Source of the DNA: Anaeromonas frigoriresistens
GTDB lineage: Bacteria > Bacillota > Clostridia > Tissierellales > SIT17
Assembly: GCF_016820655.1 (NCBI RefSeq)
Contig: NZ_WSFT01000016.1
Location: 62,001-126,000 of the forward strand
Direction: 5' to 3'
DNA: 64,000 bases
The notes below the pieces were generated by a model. It saw only the letters and a program-made list of their open reading frames with translations. It had not been told where the DNA came from and ran no database searches. A program made the translations under genes and the position numbers. Within the stretch, counting starts at the first letter, position 1. The number at the start of each line of letters is the position of its first letter. Positions 19,322 to 27,853 of this stretch are shown in pieces.

Positions 19322-20185
19322 TTAATTACTCTTTATTTCTTTAAAGCCTTCTCCTAATACCTCATGAATATCTGTTACCATAACAAAAGCTCTATTATCT
19401 AATCTATGAATTAACTCTTTAAGTTTTATTATCTCCGCTCTGTTTACTACACATAATAGGGTATCTCTATCTAGGCCTGTATACATCCCTTTACCTTTTA
19501 ATATTGTTGCCCCTCTATCAATCTCATTTAATATAGCTTCTCCTATCTCCTGTGGCTTTTCAGATATTATTAAGAAAGCTTTAGTGTAACTAAGACCTTC
19601 CATTATCTGATCAATTACTTTTACTAAAATATATAAAGCTATTATTGAATACAATGCGGTATCAAGTTTTCTATCTACTAATCCAGCAAAGATAACTACC
19701 ATTAAATCTATAAACATCATTAGTTTTGCTATACTAAAACTAGGTATATATTTATGTAATATAGCACCCCCTAAGTCAGTTCCACCTGTAGTGCCTCCAA
19801 ATTTAAATACCATACCTATTCCAATACCTATAAGAACTCCACCAAATATGGAAGCTAAAAGCAAGTTAGTTGTTGCAACATTATGGGGCAAAATTCTTAT
19901 AAAGAAGGATAACCCAAATGTGGCATATAGTGTTTTCGCTCCAAAGGCCTTTCCTAAAGTGAGTACACCAACTATAAACAAAGGAACATTAATCAATAGA
20001 TTAGTAACATCAATTTTCAAAAAACCATTTGTTAGTTTTTGAATTACTATTGCAAGTCCTGTAACTCCCCCAGGAGCAATCATATTTGGTTCTAAAAACA
20101 TATTCAACGATATCGCCATAATAACAGTACCTATTGTTATTGCTATATAATCTATTAAATATTTATACCATTGTTTGTTATTCAT
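19322..20185 (-). CDS. YitT family membrane protein (DUF161 plus DUF2179)
   Basis: A 287-residue protein with five or six membrane segments over the first 190 residues, starting with the family pattern ISLNMFLEPNMIAPGGVTGLAIVIQ, and a cytoplasmic DUF2179 domain at the C-terminus (GKGMYTGLDRDTLLCVVNRAEI, then DIHEVLGEGF). The family is common in Firmicutes; the transport substrate is unknown. The ATG follows AAAGGAG. It is a single gene between the PrcB-like and ndoA genes. Confidence 0.9.
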   Translation of the reverse strand: MNNKQWYKYLIDYIAITIGTVIMAISLNMFLEPNMIAPGGVTGLAIVIQKLTNGFLKIDVTNLLINVPLFIVGVLTLGKAFGAKTLYATFGLSFFIRILPHNVATTNLLLASIFGGVLIGIGIGMVFKFGGTTGGTDLGGAILHKYIPSFSIAKLMMFIDLMVVIFAGLVDRKLDTALYSIIALYILVKVIDQIMEGLSYTKAFLIISEKPQEIGEAILNEIDRGATILKGKGMYTGLDRDTLLCVVNRAEIIKLKELIHRLDNRAFVMVTDIHEVLGEGFKEIKSN

Positions 20186-20387
20186 AAAAAATCTCCTTTC
20201 ATTGAATAATTAGAATTTAATATAGTCAATATATCATTTTATAAATTTAGATGTAAAGACATCTATTATTTTATACCATTATTACTTAAGAACAAACTAA
20301 TTTTCTGTCATAATTAGAAAATAAGAATATTTCCTAGGAAATTTGTCGAATTTCTTATACTGAATTACCCTTTAACTTTTCTATACA

Positions 20388-20420
20388 ATAAAAAAGCTAG
20401 AAATTATTACATTTCTAACT
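20388..20420 (-). terminator. Terminator after ndoA
   Basis: The stem AGTTAGAAAT/ATTTCTAGCT (one mismatch) followed by TTTTTTATT on the minus strand. Confidence 0.75.
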
Positions 20421-20445
20421 TTACTTACATACCATAATAAAATTT

Positions 20446-20799
20446 TTAAAATTCTACAAGGCCCGTACTTATTTTCAAACAGTCATTCACTTTTCCCATC
20501 ATCTCTTCATCAAAATGTCCTACTTTTTCTCTTAATCGTTTTTTATCTATTGTCCTTATTTGTTCTAATAAAACTACAGAGTCTTTAGTTAACCCATATT
20601 CTGATGCATTTATTTCTATATGAGTAGGTAATTTTGCTTTATTAATTTGAGATGTAATAGCAGCAATAATTATAGTAGGACTATATTTATTGCCTACATC
20701 ATTTTGTATTACTAATACAGGTCTAACTCCTCCTTGTTCAGAACCAATAACAGGACTCAAATCAGCATAAAATATATCTCCTCTTTTAATAATCAACAT
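20446..20799 (-). CDS. ndoA: MazF-type endoribonuclease toxin (NdoA/EndoA)
   Basis: A 117-residue sequence-specific mRNA interferase very close to Bacillus Endo[51 protein letters not shown]. The arginine, threonine and serine positions typical of active MazF enzymes appear intact. Its ATG overlaps the last base of the antitoxin TGA (TGATG), implying translational coupling. In Firmicutes this pair sits behind alr and is ancestral rather than mobile. Confidence 0.95.
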   Translation of the reverse strand: MLIIKRGDIFYADLSPVIGSEQGGVRPVLVIQNDVGNKYSPTIIIAAITSQINKAKLPTHIEINASEYGLTKDSVVLLEQIRTIDKKRLREKVGHFDEEMMGKVNDCLKISTGLVEF

Positions 20800-21074
20800 C
20801 ACTCACATCCTGTCAACTGTGCTTCATAATCACAGAGTTCATGATGATCTTCTTCTATACCAATCTCAGCTATAGTCAGGTTTATATTGCCCATTTCTCT
20901 ATAGCCTATCTTCATTCGCTCTCTGATTTGTACTCTCTTTCGTTCTCTAATATAAAGCTTCATAGCTTCTCTAATAAATTCACTTCTGTTTTTCTTTTCA
21001 ATAGATACGATTCCATCAATTTCTTTCAATAATGTGTCAGGCATACTGATCATTATTCTTTTTGTTTCGGCCAT
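20799..21074 (-). CDS. ndoAI: Antitoxin NdoAI (ribbon-helix-helix)
   Basis: A 91-residue partner and probable autorepressor of the NdoA toxin. The first 45 residues are a CopG/MetJ-type ribbon-helix-helix ([20 protein letters not shown], then [13 protein letters not shown]); the C-terminal tail would wrap the toxin. It has its own consensus promoter about 100 bases upstream, so the toxin-antitoxin pair can be expressed apart from alr. The ribosome-binding site is GGAGGTG. Confidence 0.93.
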   Translation of the reverse strand: MAETKRIMISMPDTLLKEIDGIVSIEKKNRSEFIREAMKLYIRERKRVQIRERMKIGYREMGNINLTIAEIGIEEDHHELCDYEAQLTGCE

Positions 21075-21166
21075 CAGAGCACCTCCGAACAGTAATTATT
21101 AAGATGTTATTATTCCAAATATACACTTATATATATTATATTCGTATACATAGAAGTATATACTAG

Positions 21167-21195
21167 ATTATATATTAGGAATTGTATATTTTCAA
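21167..21195 (-). promoter_or_regulatory. Sigma-A promoter of ndoAI-ndoA
   Basis: TTGAAA, a 17-base spacer, TATAAT on the minus strand, between the end of alr and ndoAI. Confidence 0.75.
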
Positions 21196-21223
21196 TCAAT
21201 TAATTTAAATAATGAAAATCTGG

Positions 21224-22405
21224 TTATTTATGTAAATTATAATCTTTTATCTTAATAATGTTAGTCTCTCTTACAAATACTCTAGGCACTCTTTTAGCCA
21301 CCATACATACGATCTCATAATTAATAGTACCCAAATTTTCTGCAACTTCATCAATATGTACAGTATTATTATCTCCATTACTAAATAATGTTATAGTGTC
21401 TCCTACATCTACATCATCTATATGACTTAGATCAATCATACATTGATCCATGCAAATTCTTCCTACTATTTTTGCTCTTTTATTATTAATACTTCCTTCT
21501 ACTTTTCCACTTAACAATCTAGTAAAGCCATCAGCATATCCTATTGGTAAAGTACCTATTTTGGAAGCCTTATCTGTAGTATATATATGACCATAACTTA
21601 ACCCTACCTTCTCAGGTACTTTTTTTAAATAAGATAATTTAGCTTTCAAACTCATAGCAGGCTTTAAATTCACATTACTCTTATTCACTTCTTTAGAGGG
21701 ATATAGACCATATAACATAATCCCAGCTCTAACCATATCAAGATTATACTCAGGTAAATCAATAATAGCTGCACTATTAGAGACATGTTTTATTGGAATA
21801 TTAAGTCCTCGTTTTTCCAACCCATCTGTTATTTGTTTAAATTTATTAAATTGTATTTTAGTAAATTCTTTATTTTTTTCATCAGCTCTTGCAAAATGAG
21901 TAAATATACCCTCTATTTCTATATTGGTCAATTCTGAAATTTTCATTATAGTATCTATTGGATTATCATCACTTCTAAGCCCTAATCTTCCCATACCAGT
22001 ATCTATTTTAATATGTACTTTAGCTATTTGATTCTTAATTGATGCTAATTTGGATATTTCTTTCCCTTGATTTAGAGAATATATTGTAGAAGTAATATTA
22101 TAATTAAGTAAATCTTCTGCTTGAGAATTTGGTGTATAGCCTAATATTAGAATAGGCTCTTCTGTAATTCCTCCTTCTCTTAGCTCTATTGCTTCTGATA
22201 AAGTAGCAACTGCTAACCTATCAGCCCCATTTGACAAAAATACCTTTGATACTTCTACAGCATCATGTCCATATCCATTTGCCTTTACTACTGCAGTCAC
22301 TATTGATTCTTCTCTTGTAACTCTTCGCACTTCTCTTATGTTGTTAGCTAAATTCTCTAGGTTTATCTCTGCCCAAACAGGCCTTGTTTTTTCTAAATCA
22401 AACAT
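21224..22405 (-). CDS. alr: Alanine racemase
   Basis: A PLP enzyme that interconverts L- and D-alanine for peptidoglycan; 393 residues. The PLP lysine is in AVVKANGYGHDAVEVSK near the N-terminus. The second catalytic tyrosine is in VGLSYGHIYTT, and the conserved KIDTGMGRLG and GRICMDQCMIDL segments are present. The ATG at 22405 has a perfectly spaced GGGGGGA; an ATG five codons upstream overlaps that site. It follows a lipoprotein gene by 22 bases and precedes ndoAI-ndoA, matching the ydcC-alr-ndoAI-ndoA order of Bacillus. Confidence 0.97.
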   Translation of the reverse strand: MFDLEKTRPVWAEINLENLANNIREVRRVTREESIVTAVVKANGYGHDAVEVSKVFLSNGADRLAVATLSEAIELREGGITEEPILILGYTPNSQAEDLLNYNITSTIYSLNQGKEISKLASIKNQIAKVHIKIDTGMGRLGLRSDDNPIDTIMKISELTNIEIEGIFTHFARADEKNKEFTKIQFNKFKQITDGLEKRGLNIPIKHVSNSAAIIDLPEYNLDMVRAGIMLYGLYPSKEVNKSNVNLKPAMSLKAKLSYLKKVPEKVGLSYGHIYTTDKASKIGTLPIGYADGFTRLLSGKVEGSINNKRAKIVGRICMDQCMIDLSHIDDVDVGDTITLFSNGDNNTVHIDEVAENLGTINYEIVCMVAKRVPRVFVRETNIIKIKDYNLHK

Positions 22406-22427
22406 CTTTTTTCCCCCCATATTATGA

Positions 22428-23042
22428 CTAGTTAAATAGTGTTTTTTCAGATAATTCTATATTATATTTGAATTCTTTATAATATACATTCACTTTTTCT
22501 TCACCTTGGTTATTTAATATTACCATTTTATAAGGTTTAAAGTCTTTTTTATCAAACCACATTTTCCCCTTAGTTCTATATATATTACTACCAGGTAAAT
22601 CCACAGAGATGACTAAATAATCTTTTTCTTCTTCTTTTTCATTATCTAGTTCAAACTTTTCAGATGTTAAAAGTATCTCAAGAAAGTATCCCAGAAATAA
22701 ATTCTTGTCTTCTTCTATTTCTTTGCTATCCTTTATCATAACTGATTTGTCTACCTCAGGATATATCAAATAGGTTCTTTTCCCATCATAACTGATAGTT
22801 TGTTTACCATCATGATATTGAATTTTATATTTATTAGGCTTCAAAAATGAATGAGTTGCTGAATATTCTGCAGGACTCTTATTTCCTATTACTGTGATTT
22901 CTGCCTCGCAACTATAGCTATCAATATCATTCATAGTTTTCTGTAGTTCATTAAAAAATTCTTCATTTGTTGGTTCTTCGTAATTACAGGAGGATAATAT
23001 TATCACGCCTAAAACCATTAAACCAACAAATAATCTATTCAA
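22428..23042 (-). CDS. YdcC/LolA-like lipoprotein
   Basis: A 204-residue lipoprotein with a short signal peptide and lipobox (VIILSSC, cysteine near residue 19). The remainder is beta-rich and resembles the LolA/YdcC fold (FFNELQKTMNDIDSYSCEAE, SFLKPNKYKIQY, GKMWFDKKDFKPYKM). The position directly before alr is the same as that of Bacillus ydcC. The role is unknown; Gram-positive members lack an outer membrane to serve. Confidence 0.85.
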   Translation of the reverse strand: MNRLFVGLMVLGVIILSSCNYEEPTNEEFFNELQKTMNDIDSYSCEAEITVIGNKSPAEYSATHSFLKPNKYKIQYHDGKQTISYDGKRTYLIYPEVDKSVMIKDSKEIEEDKNLFLGYFLEILLTSEKFELDNEKEEEKDYLVISVDLPGSNIYRTKGKMWFDKKDFKPYKMVILNNQGEEKVNVYYKEFKYNIELSEKTLFN

Positions 23043-23062
23043 TTTTACTACTCCCTTCTTTC

Positions 23063-23506
23063 CTATAAGTGTTTTAATATATCTGATCTAGCAATGATAC
23101 CTTTTAATTTTCCTTCTTTATCTATTACTGGCACTCTATTAATCCTTCTATCTAACATCATATTCACTACTTTTCTTACCTCATCCTCTTCGTATACCTT
23201 TATAACAGGAGTAGACATCACATCTTTAACCTTATATGCTGCTACTTTTTTTAATTGTTTTTCAAATTTTTTGACACTTTCTAATAAAATAAATCCTCCT
23301 AGTAATGGTACATAGGATGGGATATGTACATCTTTATCTTTAAAAATTAAGTCTGTTTCTGTGACGATTCCAACTACTTCGTTATCCTCATTAATAACTG
23401 GCACTCCACTAATTTTATTTTTAATAAGTAATTCCGTTACATTCTCAATAGTTTCATCCTCTAAAACTGTAATAACTTCTGTAGTCATTATATCTTTAGC
23501 CTTCAT
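23063..23506 (-). CDS. Tandem CBS-domain protein
   Basis: A 147-residue cytoplasmic protein made of two CBS domains (KAKDIMTTEVITVLEDETI, then VKDVMSTPVIKVYEEDEV), each ending in the usual PVINEDNEVVGIVTETDL-type strand. Such free-standing pairs bind adenine nucleotides and act as sensors. Three ATG codons follow each other behind AAGGAGG; the third (23506) has 7-base spacing and is chosen. It overlaps the end of the AcpS-NnrD fusion gene by 11 bases, so it is co-translated with it. Confidence 0.92.
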   Translation of the reverse strand: MKAKDIMTTEVITVLEDETIENVTELLIKNKISGVPVINEDNEVVGIVTETDLIFKDKDVHIPSYVPLLGGFILLESVKKFEKQLKKVAAYKVKDVMSTPVIKVYEEDEVRKVVNMMLDRRINRVPVIDKEGKLKGIIARSDILKHL

Positions 23507-24749
23507 CATCATTCCTCCTTATATATTTTATTGCTTCTGATAAGTTATTAATGATATCAGTAGCAATCATACTATATTCTCCCATTTTTCCCTTAGCATA
23601 ATCACCAGCTAAACCATGGGTGTATACTGAAGCTTTACAAGAATTAAATACCTCAACTCCTTGAGCTATATATGCTGCTATAATTCCAGTAAGAACATCT
23701 CCACTTCCTGCAGTAGCCATTCCAGGATTACCAGTTTGATTTATATATGTTTTTTCCCCATCAGTTACAATCGTATTATGCCCCTTTAATACTGTTATTA
23801 CATCTAATCTTTTAGAAGTTTCAATAGCATACTCAATTCTTTTTTTTTGAATTTCATTAACATCTACCTTTATTAGTCTAGATAACTCTCCTGGATGAGG
23901 GGTTATTATTGTTATACCCTTTTGACCCTTCAATATATCAGTATCATCTACTAAAAGATTGATAGCATCTGCATCTACTACTAAATTTCCTTTATATTTA
24001 TTTATAACATTAATAATAAACTCCTTAGTTTCTTGTTTTTGTCCGATTCCTGGTCCTATTACAAGTACATCAAGATTACTTAAGTCATTAATGTCCTGAT
24101 AACTTTTTTTAATAAAGAATCCTTTATTATCATCTTCTAAAGGTATTGTTATCGCTTCAACCGTTTTTGTTTCTAAAATAGTATTTAAAGATTTAGGTGT
24201 ATAAAGATACACTAAACCACTTCCTGCTCTTAATGCTGCCATAGATGCTAAATATGAAGCTCCTGTCATGCCGATACTCCCTGCTATTATACCTACCCTT
24301 CCATATGTACCTTTATGACTGTTATTTTCTCTTTTAGGTAATAGTCCTTTGATTTCTTCTGGGATGTAAGTACTCATATTATTAGTATCTTCACCTATTG
24401 CTATTGCAACAGAATAACTCTTTTCATGAGATATTGTTAAACTTATGTTTTTTATACCTTTAGTTTCTGCTATAGATTTTGCCATTCTCTGTAACTGAAC
24501 ATAGGGTTTATTTAAATCATCATGCAAAATAATAATATCTTTCCATTTAAAATCCCTTATCCCTGTACCTAGCATTTTAGATACAGCTTCTTTTGCAGAA
24601 AACATACCTGCTATAGTAGTAATACTATTATTTTTATCATTTATGTAATTTATTTCATCTTTTGAAAATATTCGATGTAATAATTTGTTTTTATCAAATT
24701 TATTTATCCTATCTATATTTAATATATCTATTCCTGTTCCTCTAATCAT
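23496..24749 (-). CDS. Fusion of holo-ACP synthase (AcpS) and ADP-dependent NAD(P)HX dehydratase (NnrD)
   Basis: A single 417-residue frame with two enzymes. Residues 1-120 are AcpS, which transfers phosphopantetheine to acyl carrier protein (MIRGTGIDILNIDRI, AGMFSAKEAVSKMLGTG, SLTISHEKSYSVAIAI). Residues about 130-410 are the dehydratase that repairs hydrated NAD(P)H (GIIAGSIGMTGASYLASMAA, VIGPGIGQ, VVDADAINLL, ITPHPGELSRL, GNPGMATAGSGDVLTGII). The usual YjeF N-terminal epimerase half is missing between them. Key motifs of both halves look intact and no stop or frameshift separates them. It is first in the ydcC-alr locus. Confidence 0.92.
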   Translation of the reverse strand: MIRGTGIDILNIDRINKFDKNKLLHRIFSKDEINYINDKNNSITTIAGMFSAKEAVSKMLGTGIRDFKWKDIIILHDDLNKPYVQLQRMAKSIAETKGIKNISLTISHEKSYSVAIAIGEDTNNMSTYIPEEIKGLLPKRENNSHKGTYGRVGIIAGSIGMTGASYLASMAALRAGSGLVYLYTPKSLNTILETKTVEAITIPLEDDNKGFFIKKSYQDINDLSNLDVLVIGPGIGQKQETKEFIINVINKYKGNLVVDADAINLLVDDTDILKGQKGITIITPHPGELSRLIKVDVNEIQKKRIEYAIETSKRLDVITVLKGHNTIVTDGEKTYINQTGNPGMATAGSGDVLTGIIAAYIAQGVEVFNSCKASVYTHGLAGDYAKGKMGEYSMIATDIINNLSEAIKYIRRNDDEG

Positions 24750-24773
24750 TATTACTCACCTAATTATTATATA

Positions 24774-25049
24774 TTATTTAACTAAATTTCTAATTACATC
24801 TAAAATATTTTTATCCATTGGAATACCTAACCAATTTCCTAAAACATATACTCCTTTATATAAAAAGTATATCGTGGAAATTAGAAATAGTATTACAAAT
24901 ATTAGCTTAATGGTTGTATCTAATTTACTTTCTTTAGAATTCTTTTTATCATTATTAATAATTTTATCTAAAGGTTTACTAATTATTCCAGTAAATACTT
25001 CTAATCCACTAACTATCATTACCAATAATAATGCTAAATCAAATGTCAT
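24774..25049 (-). CDS. Small membrane protein, function unknown
   Basis: 91 residues with two hydrophobic segments (about 3-22 and 49-72) separated by a lysine-rich linker (KIINNDKKNSKESK). The ATG is preceded by AGAGGGC. It ends 24 bases before the AcpS-NnrD gene on the same strand, so it may be co-transcribed with it. I do not recognise the family. Confidence 0.65.
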   Translation of the reverse strand: MTFDLALLLVMIVSGLEVFTGIISKPLDKIINNDKKNSKESKLDTTIKLIFVILFLISTIYFLYKGVYVLGNWLGIPMDKNILDVIRNLVK

Positions 25050-25113
25050 AGTATTAGCCCTCTTTTCTATGTGTTATGTATTACTATTAACATTTTACTA
25101 TAAATCCTAGATA

Positions 25114-25141
25114 AAGAAAAAGGAATGTTTAAAACATTCCC
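25114..25141 (-). terminator. Terminator after the coiled-coil gene
   Basis: The stem GGAATGTTT/AAACATTCC followed by TTTTTCTTT on the minus strand, right after the stop near 25147. Confidence 0.8.
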
Positions 25142-25146
25142 ATTAA

Positions 25147-25743
25147 TCATAAAAAATCTTTATCTAATTTTTCTATTTCTTTTTTTCCTATCATGCCATG
25201 AAGGAAGGTATATGTATCGTTTATTTTTTCTTCATAGTCATTTTTATCTTCTATTAATTCTTTTAATTTGATTCTAAATTCTTGTATCTCATCATTAATA
25301 GGGTTTAATTTGCTTTCCATTTCCTTTAAACCTTCGTATGCTACTGTAACTGTTACTTTTAATAACTCATAATTTGCTCTACGAATTTCTCTAGGGATAG
25401 TTTCTAATTCGAATCTAGTATCTTCTATTTTTTCATTAATGTTTATTATCTCATTTCTAGCATGTTCTAAACTCTTTAAAGATTTATCATCATCATTATT
25501 TACTCTATGAGATAAGTTAACTATATTAACCATAGCTTTTCTTTTGTCTTTTTGTAATTGTTTTAATTTAATATTATATTCTTTCTCTTTTTTTAATGAA
25601 CTCAATAGTTTATTCTTTTCAGAATTGATATGTTTATTTTCTATGTTTCCAAATAACTTTTTCCATTCAGGATTATTTACAAGCAGTGGAATATTATTTT
25701 GGGAAATAATATTATAATCTATATCTATATTTTTAGAAAACAA
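25147..25743 (-). CDS. Hypothetical coiled-coil protein
   Basis: 198 residues, no signal peptide or membrane segment. From about residue 45 to the end it is almost all charged heptad-like helix (EKNKLLSSLKKEKEYNIKLK, LKELIEDKNDYEEKIND). The N-terminal 40 residues (LVNNPEWKKLFGNIE) may be a small separate element. The start is taken as TTG at 25743, 5 bases after AGGGG; an upstream TTG at 25767 lies before the ribosome-binding site. No family recognised. Confidence 0.7.
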   Translation of the reverse strand: MFSKNIDIDYNIISQNNIPLLVNNPEWKKLFGNIENKHINSEKNKLLSSLKKEKEYNIKLKQLQKDKRKAMVNIVNLSHRVNNDDDKSLKSLEHARNEIININEKIEDTRFELETIPREIRRANYELLKVTVTVAYEGLKEMESKLNPINDEIQEFRIKLKELIEDKNDYEEKINDTYTFLHGMIGKKEIEKLDKDFL

Positions 25744-25854
25744 ATTAACCCCTCCCCTCTTATACAATTATACTAAATTTTTCTAAATGTAAAAATAGTA
25801 TGGGATAACTATTTACAAATATTAATCATATATTATTATAGGGAGGGATTAAAT

Positions 25855-26118
25855 ATGGGTAATTTAGAAGAAGATGTCATAAAAATATTAGCTACCAGTA
25901 CTTTTCAAAAAATAGCAAATAATGATGTAATTAAGATTGCTCAGTTAAATGCTACCGTATCTCTTCTAATAAAAAAAGGAATTCCTTTTGATATCGAGTT
26001 TTCTCCTGGTACTAGACGAATAGCTACTCAAGCAATTTTAACTATATATATTAAGCCTACAACTCAACTCACATTTATCATTTCCTTTGATGAGGGAGGT
26101 ACTGGAGCTGACATATAA
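25855..26118 (+). CDS. Small hypothetical protein
   Basis: 87 residues with a good AGGGAGGG site. The N-terminal half is helical (EEDVIKILATSTFQKIANND), the C-terminal half beta-rich (ATQAILTIYIKPTTQLTFII). No signal peptide and no family recognised. It is divergent from the coiled-coil gene. The 275 bases after it up to the rsmF-like gene hold no gene that I can support. Confidence 0.6.
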   Translation: MGNLEEDVIKILATSTFQKIANNDVIKIAQLNATVSLLIKKGIPFDIEFSPGTRRIATQAILTIYIKPTTQLTFIISFDEGGTGADI

Positions 26119-26393
26119 GTCTACTTTATTAATCCAGCGCAATTTTTACACTTTCTTGATGTTTAGTATCAGGCTTCCCATCCATACAATATTTTTAGGT
26201 ATCTCCCAATATCAATCTCCAAATTCTCTAGGGATCATAAAAATCCTATATATAATTTTAGGTATAACCTTCACTTTTTTCTTCTATTATATTTTCATGG
26301 TAAAATTTAAACATCAATTATATAATTAATAAGAAATATTTATAATAGATTGATATAATTAAAGAAATAATAAATACAAGGTTAGGTGATAAA

Positions 26394-27767
26394 GTGAATT
26401 TACCAGAAAATTTCTTAAATATAATGAAAGATATTTTACAGGATGAGTATGATGATTTTTTAAAATCTTTTGAAATAGAGAATGTAAAAGGACTAAGAAT
26501 TAACACACTAAAAATTGATAAATATAGTTTTATTGATAAAAATCTTTTTAATTTAGAGAGTATTCCTTGGTGCAATGAAGGCTTTTATATGAAAAATTAT
26601 GATGAAGAAAGACCTGCTAAGCACCCCTATTATCATTGTGGTCTATACTATATCCAAGAACCTTCCGCAATGATTCCAGTAGAAGTATTAGATCCACAAC
26701 CAGGAGATAAGGTTCTTGATATAGCCGCAGCTCCGGGAGGAAAAACAACTCAAATCGCTGCAAAACTTCAAAATAAGGGTGTTATAGTTTCAAATGATAT
26801 CAGTCCCAAGCGAGTGAGGGCTTTAGAAAAAAATATTAACCTTTTCGGTATAAAAAATTCTATTATATTGAATGATAGCCCAGAAAATATTAAGAATAAT
26901 TTTAATAATTATTTTGACAAAATATTAATCGATGCTCCATGTTCTGGTGAAGGAATGTTTAAAAGAGATAAAAAGGCACTATCTGATTGGGATGAAAAAA
27001 ATAATAACCAGTTATCTATATTACAAAGAGACATACTATCAAATACAGCTTCAATGCTCAAACCTGGCGGTAGATTAGTATACTCTACCTGTACATTTTC
27101 ATTAATTGAAAATGAAGGAACTATTGATTGGTTCCTTAAAGAATTTCCTGAGTTTAAAGTACTAGATATAGAAGGTTTACACTCCTTAAGTGCAGGTATG
27201 CCCCACTTAATTGGAGCTTCAGAATACATAAGTAAAACTAGAAGAGCTTGGCCTCACAAAATCCATGGAGATGGTCATTTTATTGCTTTACTTCAAAAAA
27301 AGAATTCAGTTATAGAGGATATTCCCCAACCAATATTTCCAAACAAAAATAATTTCTCTTCTGATGAATTATCAATTATAAATCAATTTTTCATAGACAC
27401 TCTTAATGTAGAAGAGAAAAATATTATAAAAATTAAAAATAAAGTCTATATACCTACTGATATAGATAGGAATATATCTGGTGTTAGAATAATTTCAAAT
27501 GGAATTTACTTAGGTGAGTTAAAGAAAAATAGATTTATTCCTAGTCAACAATATGCAATGACACTAGAGATGAAAGATGCAAAAAATGTAGTTAATATTT
27601 CTTCAAAAGATATTAATTCATATAAATATCTTAAAGGTGAAACAATTATGCTAGAGAATAATAAAGGATGGAATTTAATCTGTATTGATAATTATCCTTG
27701 CGGTTGGGCTAAAGGTAATGGTGACTCTCTTAAAAATTATTATGAACCTAGTTGGAGAATGAGATAA
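26394..27767 (+). CDS. rsmF: RsmF-like 16S rRNA m5C methyltransferase
   Basis: A 457-residue SAM-dependent RNA cytosine-C5 methyltransferase of the NOL1/NOP2/Sun family. The SAM-binding motif is VLDIAAAPGGKTTQIAA. The two catalytic cysteines are in DAPCSGEGMF and YSTCTFSLIENE. The C-terminal 150 residues fit the RsmF-type ferredoxin-like and PUA-like RNA-binding domains (KGWNLICIDNYPCGWAKGNG). The start is GTG at 26394. It is a single gene followed by a strong terminator. Confidence 0.93.
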   Translation: MNLPENFLNIMKDILQDEYDDFLKSFEIENVKGLRINTLKIDKYSFIDKNLFNLESIPWCNEGFYMKNYDEERPAKHPYYHCGLYYIQEPSAMIPVEVLDPQPGDKVLDIAAAPGGKTTQIAAKLQNKGVIVSNDISPKRVRALEKNINLFGIKNSIILNDSPENIKNNFNNYFDKILIDAPCSGEGMFKRDKKALSDWDEKNNNQLSILQRDILSNTASMLKPGGRLVYSTCTFSLIENEGTIDWFLKEFPEFKVLDIEGLHSLSAGMPHLIGASEYISKTRRAWPHKIHGDGHFIALLQKKNSVIEDIPQPIFPNKNNFSSDELSIINQFFIDTLNVEEKNIIKIKNKVYIPTDIDRNISGVRIISNGIYLGELKKNRFIPSQQYAMTLEMKDAKNVVNISSKDINSYKYLKGETIMLENNKGWNLICIDNYPCGWAKGNGDSLKNYYEPSWRMR

Positions 27768-27818
27768 AGAAGAGAATTTATTTTATTTATACCTAAAAAT
27801 ACATACTCCAATCACTTG

Positions 27819-27853
27819 AAAAGAACCTGGCCTATGGCCAGGTTCTTTTTTAA
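27819..27853. terminator. Terminator between rsmF and the ABC exporter operon
   Basis: A 12-bp perfect stem (AAGAACCTGGCC/GGCCAGGTTCTT) with a TAT loop and T6 on the + strand; the minus side has a shorter T run. It can serve both convergent units. Confidence 0.85.

Noticed and set aside
20446-21074. Toxin-antitoxin pair as a sign of a mobile element
   Set aside because: NdoA/NdoAI beside alr is the ancestral Firmicute arrangement, and no integrase, repeat or composition change is seen.
24685-25110. 141-codon open frame on the + strand
   Set aside because: Antisense to the AcpS-NnrD start and to the small membrane gene; no ribosome-binding site; a typical shadow in AT-rich DNA.
26087-26329. 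80-codon open frame on the + strand overlapping the small gene at 25855
   Set aside because: No ribosome-binding site, overlaps a better-supported gene in another frame, and the composition looks like translated AT-rich intergenic DNA.
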